Positions 18,822 through 27,056 of a stretch of 64,000 bases of DNA are shown here, piece after piece; the first letter of the stretch is position 1; every line of letters starts with the position of its first letter. The stretch lies in contig JAGXFW010000013.1 of assembly GCA_024637035.1 (NCBI GenBank), positions 1-64,000 of the forward strand. Direction: 5' to 3'. Source of the stretch: Actinomycetes bacterium. GTDB taxonomy: Bacteria; Actinomycetota; Thermoleophilia; RBG-16-64-13. The notes under the pieces are model-generated. The model was not told the origin of the DNA. It worked only from the letters and a program-made list of their open reading frames with translations, and ran no database searches. The translations under genes were made by a program, and so were the position numbers.

Positions 18822-19757
18822 TCAGATCTCGGTGATGCGATCCTTGAGCCGCGCGGGCGCCGCCGCCGCGGCCATGCCCTTGTAGGCCAGGTAGTGGGCT
18901 CTGTCGACGCCCATCGGTAGTTCGAGCGGGATACCTTCGATGTTCCGGGTACTGAAGAAGGGGTGCGGCGGGGGGAACCCAGGGTGGGTGCACCCGAAGC
19001 ACGGCACTCCCACTCGCGTCTTCGACGAGCGCTGGTTCCAGAGCAGCTTGTTACAGGGTCCGCCCACCAGCGGCCCGTGGCAGCCCATGTGGAAGAAGAG
19101 GCATCCCTTCTGCCCGAAGTCGCTCTCCTCGACCCGGTACTCGTGGTACTCGTTGCGCGTGCAGCCTTGGTGGACCATGACACCGTACCAGTGGGACGGC
19201 CGGTTGTATTCGTCGAGGGGCAGCGGCAGGTCGGATGTGAGTGCCAGAAGGGTGCCCGTTATGACGTCGTGGTGACAGGGGCATCCCGCCAGGTTGATCA
19301 CGGGAAGGCCGGCCCCAGACCGGAAATCTGCTCCGAGGAGGCCTCCCGGTTCCAGACGGTCCCACTGTAGCCCTCGGGCGTGCGTGGGCGCCTGATGTCC
19401 GAACCCTCCATACGCGGCGCACGTACCGACGGCCACCACGTAGGCGGCGCGTTCCGCCAGATCGGATACCCAGTCCTTCTTGGGTCGGCCCATGTAGGTA
19501 TCGAAGCTCCCGGAGCCGTCCGGTCCATGAAGGATCGAGCCTTCGATCATCAAGATATCCAACGGTTGCTCACCGGCGGCGAGCCCTTCGAACAGGCGCA
19601 TCCGATCCCGGGGGGAGAGGTTCGAGAGAGAGGGGTGCCAGAGGAGTTCGAGTGCCGCGGAGTCCAGCAACTGGACCAAGTTCGGCGTCTCGGTGCTGAG
19701 CATCGACATGGTGTCGCCTCCGCACCCTCCACCCTGCATCCAGTGGATCGTTGCCAC
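18822..19757 (-). CDS. [NiFe] hydrogenase small subunit
   Basis: A 311-residue iron-sulfur subunit that relays electrons from the NiFe site. The N-terminal proximal-cluster motif reads C12-G-G-D15, with Asp replacing the second Cys. Asp or Asn at this place is known from group 2a and actinobacterial-type (1h) oxygen-insensitive enzymes. Further cluster ligands are visible in GTCAAYGG, AGCPCHHD, HQGCTRN, KGCLFFHMGC, GGPCNKLLW and GVPCFGCTHPGFP. There is no twin-arginine signal and no C-terminal anchor, so it is cytoplasmic. The GTG start at 19757 has AAGGGG 6 bp upstream. Confidence 0.93.
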   Translation of the reverse strand: MATIHWMQGGGCGGDTMSMLSTETPNLVQLLDSAALELLWHPSLSNLSPRDRMRLFEGLAAGEQPLDILMIEGSILHGPDGSGSFDTYMGRPKKDWVSDLAERAAYVVAVGTCAAYGGFGHQAPTHARGLQWDRLEPGGLLGADFRSGAGLPVINLAGCPCHHDVITGTLLALTSDLPLPLDEYNRPSHWYGVMVHQGCTRNEYHEYRVEESDFGQKGCLFFHMGCHGPLVGGPCNKLLWNQRSSKTRVGVPCFGCTHPGFPPPHPFFSTRNIEGIPLELPMGVDRAHYLAYKGMAAAAAPARLKDRITEI

Positions 19758-19826
19758 GTCTTGCCCCTTGTTGTCCCGGTTGATCCTGGGCGACCACGTC
19801 TGCTGCCAAGAGCATGACGGCGCCAG

Positions 19827-19855
19827 TCTATCATGGTTGCGAAGGGTGGAATCAA
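19827..19855 (-). promoter_or_regulatory. Promoter of the hydrogenase-cyclase operon
   Basis: On the minus strand TTGATT (19855-19850) and GATAGA (19832-19827) have a 17-bp spacer. Transcription would begin about 63 nt before the small-subunit start. No sigma-54 site is seen. Confidence 0.5.
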
Positions 19856-19923
19856 GCGTCTTTGCGACACGACGGCGAGCCCGTGAGCAACTGCGAGACA
19901 GCTCGGCTGGCCGCTCGCAAAGC

Positions 19924-19951
19924 TTGACACGGCGCTGCGTGCTGGTAAACT
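19924..19951 (+). promoter_or_regulatory. Promoter of cysK
   Basis: A consensus TTGACA (19924-19929) is followed after 16 bp by TAAACT (19946-19951), giving a leader of about 110 nt. Confidence 0.7.
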
Positions 19952-19953
19952 GC

Positions 19954-20000
19954 GGACATAATCTTGATTAAACCGATAGAGATTAAGGTATTAGGTTAGG
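19954..20000 (+). promoter_or_regulatory. A/T-rich operator-like stretch in the cysK leader
   Basis: This ~45-bp A/T-rich island directly after the cysK promoter stands out from its GC-rich surroundings. It has GATTAA twice (about 19965 and 19980) and related GGTATTAGGTTAG. Repression of cysK by Rrf2-type (CymR/IscR-like) regulators at such sites is known in other bacteria; no such regulator is in the window, so the link is inference. Confidence 0.35.
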
Positions 20001-20068
20001 GCGGCGGTTCGGAGGTCGACTGTGCTCGCCATACCGAATGTCTCATCGACTTGACGAGGAGGAGCGCC

Positions 20069-21001
20069 ATGCGCGTCGCGAACGACATATCCGGGTTGAT
20101 CGGCTGCACCCCACTGGTGCGATTGAACAGGGTCACCGATGCGGCGGGAGCGACCGTCGTCGCCAAGCTCGAGAGCTTCAATCCCGGTGGCTCGGTGAAG
20201 GACAGGATCGCCTGGAACATGATCCGCTTCGCCGAAGCCGAAGGGTCGATCACCCCGGGAGAGACCACGCTCGTGGAATCGACGTCGGGCAATACCGGTA
20301 TCGGTCTCGCGCTCATCGCGGCCGCTCGAGGGTATCGACTCATCCTCACGATGCCCGACACGATGAGTGTGGAACGCCGATCGTTGCTCAAGGCGTATGG
20401 GGCCGAATTGGTGCTCACCCCCGGCGCCGAGGGGATGAAGGGCGCTGTGGCGGCGGCGGAGGAGTTGGCGGGCGAGATCGCCGGTTCGTTGGTGATGCGT
20501 CAGTTCGAGAACCCCGCGAACCCCGACGTGCACCGCAGCACCACCGCCGAAGAGATCTGGCTCGACACAGACGGCGAGATCGACGTCTTCGTGACGGGCG
20601 TCGGCACCGGCGGCACGGTCACGGGGGTCGGGGAGGTGCTCAAGGAGCGCCGTCCGTCGCTCCATGTGGTGGCGGTGGAACCGACCGATTCGCCAGTGCT
20701 CTCCGGTGGCTCGCCGGGTCCGCACAAGATCCAGGGTATCGGGGCCGGCTTCATCCCCGACGTGCTGAATGTGAGCGTGTTCGATGAGGTGTTCGGCGTG
20801 AGCAACGACGAGGCGATCGCGATGACCCGGCGACTCGCTCGAGAGGAAGGCATTCTCTGCGGCATCTCGTCCGGGGCCGCGGTGCATGCGGCGGTGGCGG
20901 TGGCGGCGCGCCCGGAATGGGATGGGAGGCTCGTGGTGGTGATGCTCCCCGATACGGGTGAGCGTTACTTGAGCAATCCGGTGTTCGCCGACTTGGCGTA
21001 G
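20069..21001 (+). CDS. cysK: Cysteine synthase
   Basis: A 310-residue PLP enzyme that joins O-acetylserine with sulfide to form cysteine. The PLP-lysine motif [10 protein letters not shown], the phosphate-binding and substrate loop [11 protein letters not shown], and the glycine-rich [12 protein letters not shown] are all present, as is the family ending DTGERYLSN. The ATG at 20069 follows GAGGAGGAG (20056-20064); an earlier in-frame ATG at 20051 lacks a ribosome site. It is transcribed alone, divergent from the hydrogenase operon. CysM-type substrate use cannot be excluded. Confidence 0.94.
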   Translation: MRVANDISGLIGCTPLVRLNRVTDAAGATVVAKLESFNPGGSVKDRIAWNMIRFAEAEGSITPGETTLVESTSGNTGIGLALIAAARGYRLILTMPDTMSVERRSLLKAYGAELVLTPGAEGMKGAVAAAEELAGEIAGSLVMRQFENPANPDVHRSTTAEEIWLDTDGEIDVFVTGVGTGGTVTGVGEVLKERRPSLHVVAVEPTDSPVLSGGSPGPHKIQGIGAGFIPDVLNVSVFDEVFGVSNDEAIAMTRRLAREEGILCGISSGAAVHAAVAVAARPEWDGRLVVVMLPDTGERYLSNPVFADLA

Positions 21002-21044
21002 GGGTCGGTGCGGACGCCCCGGCGCCCCCCGGCAGCGGACGGGC

Positions 21045-21422
21045 TCAGAGCGCTCGGACGAGCCACATGCCGGCGATGACCATGAGCAACCCACCTACGT
21101 TGTTGGCGAGGATGTTCACCAGGGCGACGCCGGTGCTACCCAGGTGTGCGTAGTCTACTGTCTCAAGAGCGAACGTGGAGAACGTGGTCAATCCGCCGAG
21201 GAAGCCGGTCATGAGGAACACCCGGGTGAGGGGACCGAATGCCCCGCGCTCCTCGGCCAGGGCGAAGGCCACGCCGATCAGTAGACAACCCACCAGATTG
21301 ACCACCAGTGTGGCCGCCGGGAAACCGGGGCCGAAGAGACGCCACCCACCGAACGACGTGAGGTAGCGAACGCCGGAGCCCAGGCCTCCTCCCACAGCGA
21401 CGGCAAGAAGTTTGGTGAGCAC
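21045..21422 (-). CDS. crcB: Fluoride channel Fluc/CrcB
   Basis: A 125-residue, four-helix membrane protein of the Fluc family that forms dual-topology dimers and exports fluoride. The conserved NLVGC segment, GFLGGLTTFSTFALE (the family's TTFSTF signature) and the final glycine-rich helix are present. The GTG at 21422 is preferred because GGAGG lies 6 bp upstream; the frame stays open further upstream but without family similarity. No convincing fluoride riboswitch precedes it. It converges with cysK. Confidence 0.92.
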   Translation of the reverse strand: MLTKLLAVAVGGGLGSGVRYLTSFGGWRLFGPGFPAATLVVNLVGCLLIGVAFALAEERGAFGPLTRVFLMTGFLGGLTTFSTFALETVDYAHLGSTGVALVNILANNVGGLLMVIAGMWLVRAL

Positions 21423-21541
21423 GTGAACCCTCCAGCGCCTGTCTGATGTAGTCGATCGCCCGGCCTGACATGCACCCGGCCATCGCGAACCGTACCAGGG
21501 TATCAAAGGCAACTCGCTCACTGGAGATTGTGGCCGCGACT

Positions 21542-21550
21542 TGCTACCAT
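21542..21550 (+). promoter_or_regulatory. Extended -10 promoter of tRNA-Val
   Basis: TGCTACCAT (TGn plus TACCAT) lies 17 bp before the tRNA 5' end. There is no clear -35. Confidence 0.4.
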
Positions 21551-21567
21551 ATGGCACCCACCGACGC

Positions 21568-21639
21568 GGGCGATTAGCTCAGTGGAAGAGCGCTGTCTTC
21601 ACACGGCAGAAGTCACTGGTTCGAACCCAGTATCGCCCA
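21568..21639 (+). tRNA. tRNA-Val (anticodon CAC)
   Basis: A 72-nt cloverleaf. The acceptor stem GGGCGAT pairs with ATCGCCC, and the D-arm AGCTCAGTGGAAGAGC is present. The anticodon stem CTGTC/GGCAG encloses loop TTCACAC, giving CAC. The T-arm is CTGGTTCGAACCCAG, with discriminator A. CCA is not encoded. It reads GTG valine codons. Confidence 0.97.
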
Positions 21640-21647
21640 CTTTCAAG

Positions 21648-21675
21648 AAGGGTCCTGCCTCTCGGCGGGACCCTT
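21648..21675 (+). terminator. Terminator of tRNA-Val
   Basis: AAGGGTCC and GGGACCCTT flank an inner GCC/GGC pair, giving a strong hairpin 9 bp after the tRNA. The downstream T-tract is poor. Confidence 0.55.
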
Positions 21676-21746
21676 CGGTCATGTGTTGACGTCGCCGTGG
21701 TAGCGTGTCGAGGTGCGCGCATGGCGGCGGCGAGGTGTGGGAGGCG

Positions 21747-23084
21747 ATGGTGAGCGAACGAGCGGGGCACGATGACACCAGCGCTGCCGCCCCGGCTCCC
21801 GAAGCTCCCGAAACTCTCGAAGCTCTCGGGGCGCCCTCCGAGGCTCCCGCGGTCACGACCTCCGAGCACCGTGTCGCGACCTCGCGGATTCGACGGGTGC
21901 TCCGCGATCCCCACGCCGTGCTCGCCGTGTGCGCACTGGCCATATTCACCGATGTGGTGGGCTCAGGCATCATCCTTCCGGCCATCCCCGAGTTCGCGCA
22001 ACTGTTCGGAGCCTCCGAGGCCGTGATGGGGTACGCCTTCTCGACCTTCGCCTTGGCGTTCTTGCTCTCCGTGCTGCCGTTGGGGCGGCTTGTGGGCATC
22101 ACAGGGCGCGCCGATCTGGTGGTGGCCGCCGGCATGCTCTCGATGGTGGTAGCGGGAATCTGCTTCGTGAGAGCCGATACGGTGTGGGCCTTCGTCCTTG
22201 GGCAGGCCTTCCATGGGGTGGGCTCGGCCGGGGCATGGGTCGCGGCTCAGCCGCTCGCGGCGCGCATGGCCCGGGAGAAGGCGAAAGCGGGCCTCTGGTT
22301 CAGCGCGATCACGGTAGCGATGGGCCTCGGGCTCGTCATCGGCCCGCTGGTGGGCGCTATCGGTGATTTGAGGACGCCCTTCTTCGTCTACATCGCGATC
22401 GCGGCGACCGCGGTCGTGGCCGCCCTCCTAGTGTTGCCGGGAGCCCACGGGCCCCCGGACGGCAGAGTCATCCGCTACCGCGCGACCCTCAAGAACCGTC
22501 AAGTGATGTCGGCCTGTCTTGCCATCTTCACCTTGTACTTGGGCATCGGTGTCCTCGAGGTCGTCTTTCCGCTGTTCATGGATCTACACGGTTCCGAGAA
22601 GGGCGGCATCGGGGTGCTGTTCTTCTGGCTCGCCGTGTTCCTGGTGGGAAGTCAGCCCCTCGCCGGCCGCTGGTTGGATCGTATCGGGCCCGTGACACCG
22701 GTCGTCGTCGCTTTGGCGGCCGCGGTGCCGTTGTTCTCGCTTGCCGTGCTCGGCACGACGTTCGCCTACTGGATGCCGGTCTTCATGTTGATCGGGATCG
22801 CGATGGGAGTACCGGTATCGGCATCCATGATGATCATCTCCTCCTCGGCCCGTCCGGGAGAACACGCCGCGGCCTACGCCCTGTGGAACTTCTCGTTCTC
22901 GATCGGCTACCTCATCGGTCCCGCCGCCGGAGGGTTATTGGCCGATGTGAGCTTCGACTGGCCGGTAGTCGGCGGCCTGCGTCTGCCGTTCTTCGTGTTC
23001 TCGGCGTTCGCCTTGGTCAGCATCCCGCTGTTCCGACGCCTTGCCCTCAGCCGGCCGTCGGCGGCGATTCCTCCAGTATCCTGA
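21747..23084 (+). CDS. MFS exporter (multidrug/sugar-efflux type)
   Basis: A 445-residue major facilitator with about 12 predicted transmembrane segments. An N-terminal ~45-residue Ala/Pro/Glu-rich cytoplasmic tail precedes the first helix (about residue 52). The GRLVGITGR segment sits in the family's loop 2-3 position, and a typical cytoplasmic loop separates the two halves near residue 240. Substrate is unknown; drug or metabolite efflux is the usual role. The start is ATG 21747 or the adjacent GTG 21750, both after GGGAGG. The 3' end overlaps the convergent thioesterase gene by 38 bp. Confidence 0.88.
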   Translation: MVSERAGHDDTSAAAPAPEAPETLEALGAPSEAPAVTTSEHRVATSRIRRVLRDPHAVLAVCALAIFTDVVGSGIILPAIPEFAQLFGASEAVMGYAFSTFALAFLLSVLPLGRLVGITGRADLVVAAGMLSMVVAGICFVRADTVWAFVLGQAFHGVGSAGAWVAAQPLAARMAREKAKAGLWFSAITVAMGLGLVIGPLVGAIGDLRTPFFVYIAIAATAVVAALLVLPGAHGPPDGRVIRYRATLKNRQVMSACLAIFTLYLGIGVLEVVFPLFMDLHGSEKGGIGVLFFWLAVFLVGSQPLAGRWLDRIGPVTPVVVALAAAVPLFSLAVLGTTFAYWMPVFMLIGIAMGVPVSASMMIISSSARPGEHAAAYALWNFSFSIGYLIGPAAGGLLADVSFDWPVVGGLRLPFFVFSAFALVSIPLFRRLALSRPSAAIPPVS

Positions 23085-23559
23085 TCGCGATCACCTGTCC
23101 GCGGGCGCATTCTTCGCCTCGGGCCCGCAGAGAGGTGGCAACGACCACCTTCCTCCCTTTGAGCTCCACGACTGTGCTGCGCAGCTCGAGTTCTGCGTCG
23201 ATGGGGGTCGGGCGGACGTAGTCCACATGCAGGGAAGCCGTCACGCACCGCACCGGGGGGTCCGAGTCGAAGTGACGCCCCTCCGAACGGTAGATCGCCC
23301 ACGCGGCCGTGCCGGTGGACTGGCAGTCGATGAGTGAGGCGATCAGCCCGCCGTACACCAGACCCGGGAGGGCGGTGTGATAGGGCCGGGGTCGGAAATG
23401 TGCCACCATCTCGTCGCCTTCCGGAAAGCTGCGCACGTGAAGGCCGTCTTCATTCAGGCGCCCACACCCATAGCAGTGCCCGGCGAACTCGGAGTAGTGG
23501 TCTTGCACCGCCTCGCCGAACGGGCGTTGCGTCGTGTCGTGATCGTGCGCGTCCCCCAT
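23047..23559 (-). CDS. PaaI-type hotdog thioesterase
   Basis: A 170-residue single hotdog-fold protein, probably an acyl-CoA thioesterase. The start CYGCGRLNEDGLHVRSF is the signature of the 4HBT subfamily, and YGGLIASLIDCQSTGTA carries the central-helix region with the catalytic Asp. TASLHVDYVRPTPID is the conserved strand. The substrate cannot be predicted. The ATG at 23559 follows GGGAGGG. It overlaps the convergent MFS gene by 38 bp. Confidence 0.87.
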   Translation of the reverse strand: MGDAHDHDTTQRPFGEAVQDHYSEFAGHCYGCGRLNEDGLHVRSFPEGDEMVAHFRPRPYHTALPGLVYGGLIASLIDCQSTGTAAWAIYRSEGRHFDSDPPVRCVTASLHVDYVRPTPIDAELELRSTVVELKGRKVVVATSLRARGEECARGQVIAIRILEESPPTAG

Positions 23560-23705
23560 CGTCCCTCCCTGAAAAGCCCCCGCACGGGGCCGGTGTGGCG
23601 CCGGGCCCGTTCGGGCCGCATCCGCTGTCTGTTTTTCAGGATATCCTATACCGGCTTGGTCGCTTGGCAGGCACTACAGAGCTATGGTCGGAGGGGCTGT
23701 TCCGG

Positions 23706-25391
23706 GTGGGACCGTACAGGATAGAAGCTGTGTTGTTCGACTTCGACGGCACTTTGACCGACCCGGGGGCGTTGGACTTCGCCGCGATCAGGGAGGCGGT
23801 AGGGTGCCCCCCCGGCGAGTTGATCCTCGAGTACCTCGAGTCGTTGGACGACCCGGTCGAGAAGGCCCACAAGTACAGCCTGCTGGACGCCTTCGAGGCG
23901 ATCGCCGCAGCGGATTCGGCCCCGGCTCGAGAAGCAGAGGCCGTCGTTGCGGGGCTCAGAGGCCTCGGCATCCCCGTGGGTATCGTGAGCAGGAACAGCC
24001 GCAGCGCCATCGATCGAGCGCTCGAGAACTTCCCGCGCCTCTCGCCTCTCGACTTCGACGTGATCGTGCCGCGCGAGGCTCCGGTGCGGCCCAAACCGGC
24101 TCCGGACTCGGTGCTCTTCGCCGCGGCCGAGCTCGGGGTGGATCCGGGCCGGGTGCTCTTCGTGGGCGACAACGAGCTCGATGTGGAAGCCGGCTCCGCC
24201 GCGGGAACATCCACCGTACTGGTCCGGCCGGAACAGTCGGCCCCACTCGAGGTCACCGCAGGTCCCGGTCTGGCAGGTAGGGACGTGCCGGCGGTGCCTC
24301 ACTTCGTCGTCGATCACCTCGGGGAGGTGCCTCAGATCGTGCGGATGGGCCGACCCTTGCCGCTGGGCAAATTCCCCAACGATCTCTTGGCCCAGTATCT
24401 CGACGGTGCCGTCGACCCCGACCCCGCCCTGCTCGTGGAGCCGGCGGTCGGAGAGGACGTGGCCGCCGTGGATGTGCGCGGGGAGGAGGTCGTGGTGCTG
24501 AAGACGGACCCGATCACCTTCGCCACCGACGCACTCGGTGAGTACGTGGTGCTTGTGAATGCGAACGACATAGCCACTTCGGGGGCGACGCCGCGGTGGC
24601 TCCTCGCCACGGCCCTGTTCCCGGCCGGCTCGACGCCCTCAGAGGTGGTGCACGTCCTCCGCGACCTCGCCTCGGCCTGCAGGCGCCATGGGGTCTCGCT
24701 CTGCGGGGGTCACACCGAGATAACGGACGCGGTGACGCGTCCCCTTGTGGTGGGCACCATGGCCGGCACCGTGCGCCGCGCCGCGCTTCTGGACAAGCGC
24801 GGCATGCGCGCGGGCGACCGCGTGCTGCTGACCAAGGGCGTCGCGGTGGAGGGTACGGCCATCATCGCCCGGGAGATGGGCGAGCGTCTGACCGAGATGG
24901 GCATGTCGCAGAACGAGGTGGACGCGTGTCGAGACCTCCTCGACCGCATCGGCATCCTGCGGGAAGCAGAGGTGGCACGAGCGCATGCGGGGGTCTCGGC
25001 CATGCACGACGTCACGGAAGGGGGTCTCGCGACGGCTCTGCGCGAGCTGGGTACCGCCGGCGGGCGGATCATCGACGTCGAGATCGACGCGATCCCCATC
25101 CTGGCGCAGACCTCCCGTGTGTGTGACCTTCTGGGGCTTGATCCTCTGGGGCTGATCGGTTCCGGGAGCCTGCTGATCTGCTGTGCCGACGCGCACCACG
25201 CCGACTTGATGGCTGAGCTGCACTTGGCAGGCATCGAAGTGGCCTGCATCGGTGGAGTGCGCGAGACGGGCGTGGGGGTGAGGGCGTCCCGCGGCGGAGT
25301 GGCTACCGATTGGCCCTTCTTCGAGGTCGATGAGATAGCCCGGCTCTTCCAGCAGGGTATCGCGGATTCGTCGACCTCGACCTCCAGGTGA
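23706..25391 (+). CDS. HAD phosphatase fused to AIR-synthase/HypE-like protein
   Basis: A 561-residue two-domain protein. Residues about 1-190 are a HAD phosphatase of the Gph/PGMB type: LFDFDGTLTD holds the nucleophile Asp, VSRNS is motif II, RPKPAPDS gives motif III Lys, and VGDNELDVEAG is motif IV. Residues about 215-550 are a PurM/HypE-like ATP-binding protein with TDPITFATDALG, NDIATSGATPRW and CGGHTEITDAV. HypE's carbamoyl-accepting C-terminal Cys is absent (the protein ends in SSTSTSR), so it is not a canonical HypE. The GTG start at 23706 follows GGAGGGG; an upstream extension would run antisense to the thioesterase. The palindrome AGGATATCCT (23638-23647) lies upstream. Function unknown. 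Confidence 0.85.
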   Translation: MGPYRIEAVLFDFDGTLTDPGALDFAAIREAVGCPPGELILEYLESLDDPVEKAHKYSLLDAFEAIAAADSAPAREAEAVVAGLRGLGIPVGIVSRNSRSAIDRALENFPRLSPLDFDVIVPREAPVRPKPAPDSVLFAAAELGVDPGRVLFVGDNELDVEAGSAAGTSTVLVRPEQSAPLEVTAGPGLAGRDVPAVPHFVVDHLGEVPQIVRMGRPLPLGKFPNDLLAQYLDGAVDPDPALLVEPAVGEDVAAVDVRGEEVVVLKTDPITFATDALGEYVVLVNANDIATSGATPRWLLATALFPAGSTPSEVVHVLRDLASACRRHGVSLCGGHTEITDAVTRPLVVGTMAGTVRRAALLDKRGMRAGDRVLLTKGVAVEGTAIIAREMGERLTEMGMSQNEVDACRDLLDRIGILREAEVARAHAGVSAMHDVTEGGLATALRELGTAGGRIIDVEIDAIPILAQTSRVCDLLGLDPLGLIGSGSLLICCADAHHADLMAELHLAGIEVACIGGVRETGVGVRASRGGVATDWPFFEVDEIARLFQQGIADSSTSTSR

Positions 25392-25444
25392 CCTCGAGGG
25401 TCGCGGGCGATGTCCTGCGCCCGCTCCTCAGCCAGCGGCGCTCC

Positions 25445-26359
25445 TCAATCGGCGGTTCTGAACCGCCCCTCGCGCGACTCTAGGAACCCCTCGTCGGCCA
25501 ACTCGCGGAGGACCGCCGCGACGGTCGCCTCTTCCACGTGGCCACCCCCTACAACGGGACTCTCCTCGCGGGCCAGCGCCGCCACGACCTCGATCGGATC
25601 GAGGTCGGACTGGTCGAGGTCGGACCTATCGAGCAACACGCGGAGCACGCGGGCCCGCAGTTGGCGCTTGGAGCCCTCGAACCTGGACTGCCGCGTGTGA
25701 TGCTTGCTCTGGCGGCTTGGGTTGGGAAGCGTGCGTTTGAGCATGCTGCCGTAGTCCATCAGCGCGTAGTACCAGGTGCGCGGGTCGCGTCGGTCGAGTG
25801 TCGATTCCACCAGGGGCATGAGTTCCGCGTCGCTGATCCCGGTGTGGCCGGGGAAGAAGTGGTGCAGGAACGCGGCTCGGATGTTGGTCTCGAGATACGG
25901 GTGCGCATCGTCGAAACAGAAGGCTGCGACGGCCGCGGCTGTCGCCGGGCCTACACCGGGGAGGCGACGGAGGAGGACGGGGTCGCGGGGCAACCGGCCG
26001 TCCATCTCTGCGGTCACCTGCTCGGCCAGTCGCTTCAGCGCGAGCGCGCGTCGATTGTAGCCGAGCCCCTGCCAGGCCCGCAGCACCTCGTCGAGCGGGG
26101 CGCTCGCGAGGGCCTCCACGTCGGGGAACTGATGGAGGAAGGCCTCATATCGCGCCACTACCCGCTCCACCTGGGTCTGCTGCAGCATGACCTCGGACAC
26201 CAACACACGATATGGATCGCGGGTGTGGCGCCATGGAAGGTCTCGTCCATGGGCCTCGAAGTGGGCGAGAACGGTCTTCCGGAACTCTCGGCGGCTCCGA
26301 GCAGAGACCGGCGCGTGGGTCCCGTCCGAAGCGTCGGTCATGTCGGAAGCGCGGATCAT
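25445..26359 (-). CDS. Iron-sulfur-cluster-less MutY-like adenine glycosylase
   Basis: A 304-residue HhH-GPD DNA glycosylase, most like the adenine glycosylase that removes A opposite 8-oxoG. Present are VMLQQTQVERVV, the helix-hairpin-helix LPGVGPATAAAV, and the family block ETNIRAAFLHHFFPG. The four cysteines of the [4Fe-4S] loop are missing; in their place is PSRQSKHHTRQSRFEGSKRQLR. The C-terminal MutT-like domain is also missing and is replaced by a ~90-residue winged-helix-like tail. This describes a recognised cluster-less clade seen in anaerobes. The ATG at 26359 lacks a ribosome site; Met7 is an alternative. Confidence 0.85.
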   Translation of the reverse strand: MIRASDMTDASDGTHAPVSARSRREFRKTVLAHFEAHGRDLPWRHTRDPYRVLVSEVMLQQTQVERVVARYEAFLHQFPDVEALASAPLDEVLRAWQGLGYNRRALALKRLAEQVTAEMDGRLPRDPVLLRRLPGVGPATAAAVAAFCFDDAHPYLETNIRAAFLHHFFPGHTGISDAELMPLVESTLDRRDPRTWYYALMDYGSMLKRTLPNPSRQSKHHTRQSRFEGSKRQLRARVLRVLLDRSDLDQSDLDPIEVVAALAREESPVVGGGHVEEATVAAVLRELADEGFLESREGRFRTAD

Positions 26360-26572
26360 AGCGCAAGCGTCGGCCGCGGTAAGACCCAGCGTGACGCAAG
26401 GCTACGTGCAAAAGGGAGTAAATGCAACATCGGATGCATACATCTATTCTACCAGCCGGCGGTCGCGCCCTGCGACTGTCGCCGCCCGGTGTCGGTCGCG
26501 TATGATTGGAAACCCACCAGAAGTCCACCCGCCCGAACGGGGTCGGCGGACACCACACGAGGAGGCGCATCG

Positions 26573-27043
26573 GTGACCAAAGACACGAGCGGGGCACCTC
26601 GGGAGGTAGCGATGGCGGAGGCCCTCGCCGGCTACCAAGGGAAGGGAGCGGACCACCGCAATTGCGCCCAGTCGGTGCTGTATTTTTCGCTGCGATCACT
26701 TGGACACGATCCCGGCTCGATCGTCGCGGCCCGGTACCTGGGAGGTGGAGTGGTCCGCTTGGGTCATCTCTGCGGCGTGTTGCTCGGCGCCGCGCTCGCC
26801 TTGGGGTTCCGCGATCTGAACGCGGAGGACGGTGAAGAAGTCGACGCAGCCGCCGTGACAGCCCAGATGCAGAGCATCGTCCACGATTTCGAAGCCGAGT
26901 TCGGCGCTACCGACTGTCGCACGCTCACGGGCCACGACCTCACCACGCGCGACGGCTATCGGGCGTTCAAGGCAAGTGACGCCAGCCCGCGTTGTGCCCG
27001 GTACGTGGAGTGGACGTGCGAGCGCGTGGCGGAGATCATCTAG
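26573..27043 (+). CDS. C_GCAxxG_C_C-family redox protein
   Basis: A 156-residue small protein of the C_GCAxxG_C_C family, thought to be redox-active through spaced conserved cysteines. Visible are Cys31 (RNCAQSV), the glycine-rich GGGVVRLGHLCGVLLGAALALG, a Cys in TDCRTL, and the pair PRCARYVEWTC near the end. The first Gly-Cys of the signature is replaced (NCAQ). The GTG at 26573 has GGAGG 7 bp upstream. The LarA-like gene starts 14 bp downstream, so the two are likely co-transcribed. Substrate unknown. Confidence 0.8.
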   Translation: MTKDTSGAPREVAMAEALAGYQGKGADHRNCAQSVLYFSLRSLGHDPGSIVAARYLGGGVVRLGHLCGVLLGAALALGFRDLNAEDGEEVDAAAVTAQMQSIVHDFEAEFGATDCRTLTGHDLTTRDGYRAFKASDASPRCARYVEWTCERVAEII

Positions 27044-27056
27044 AGGGAGCACACGG

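Noticed and set aside
21423..21540. Possible fluoride riboswitch upstream of crcB
   Set aside because: A GATGGCC segment is present on the minus strand, but the conserved core and the CTCCTAC-like pseudoknot sequence are not.
23706..25391. Calling the fusion protein a hydrogenase maturation factor HypE because a hydrogenase is nearby
   Set aside because: The C-terminal Cys that accepts the carbamoyl group is missing and other hyp genes are absent.
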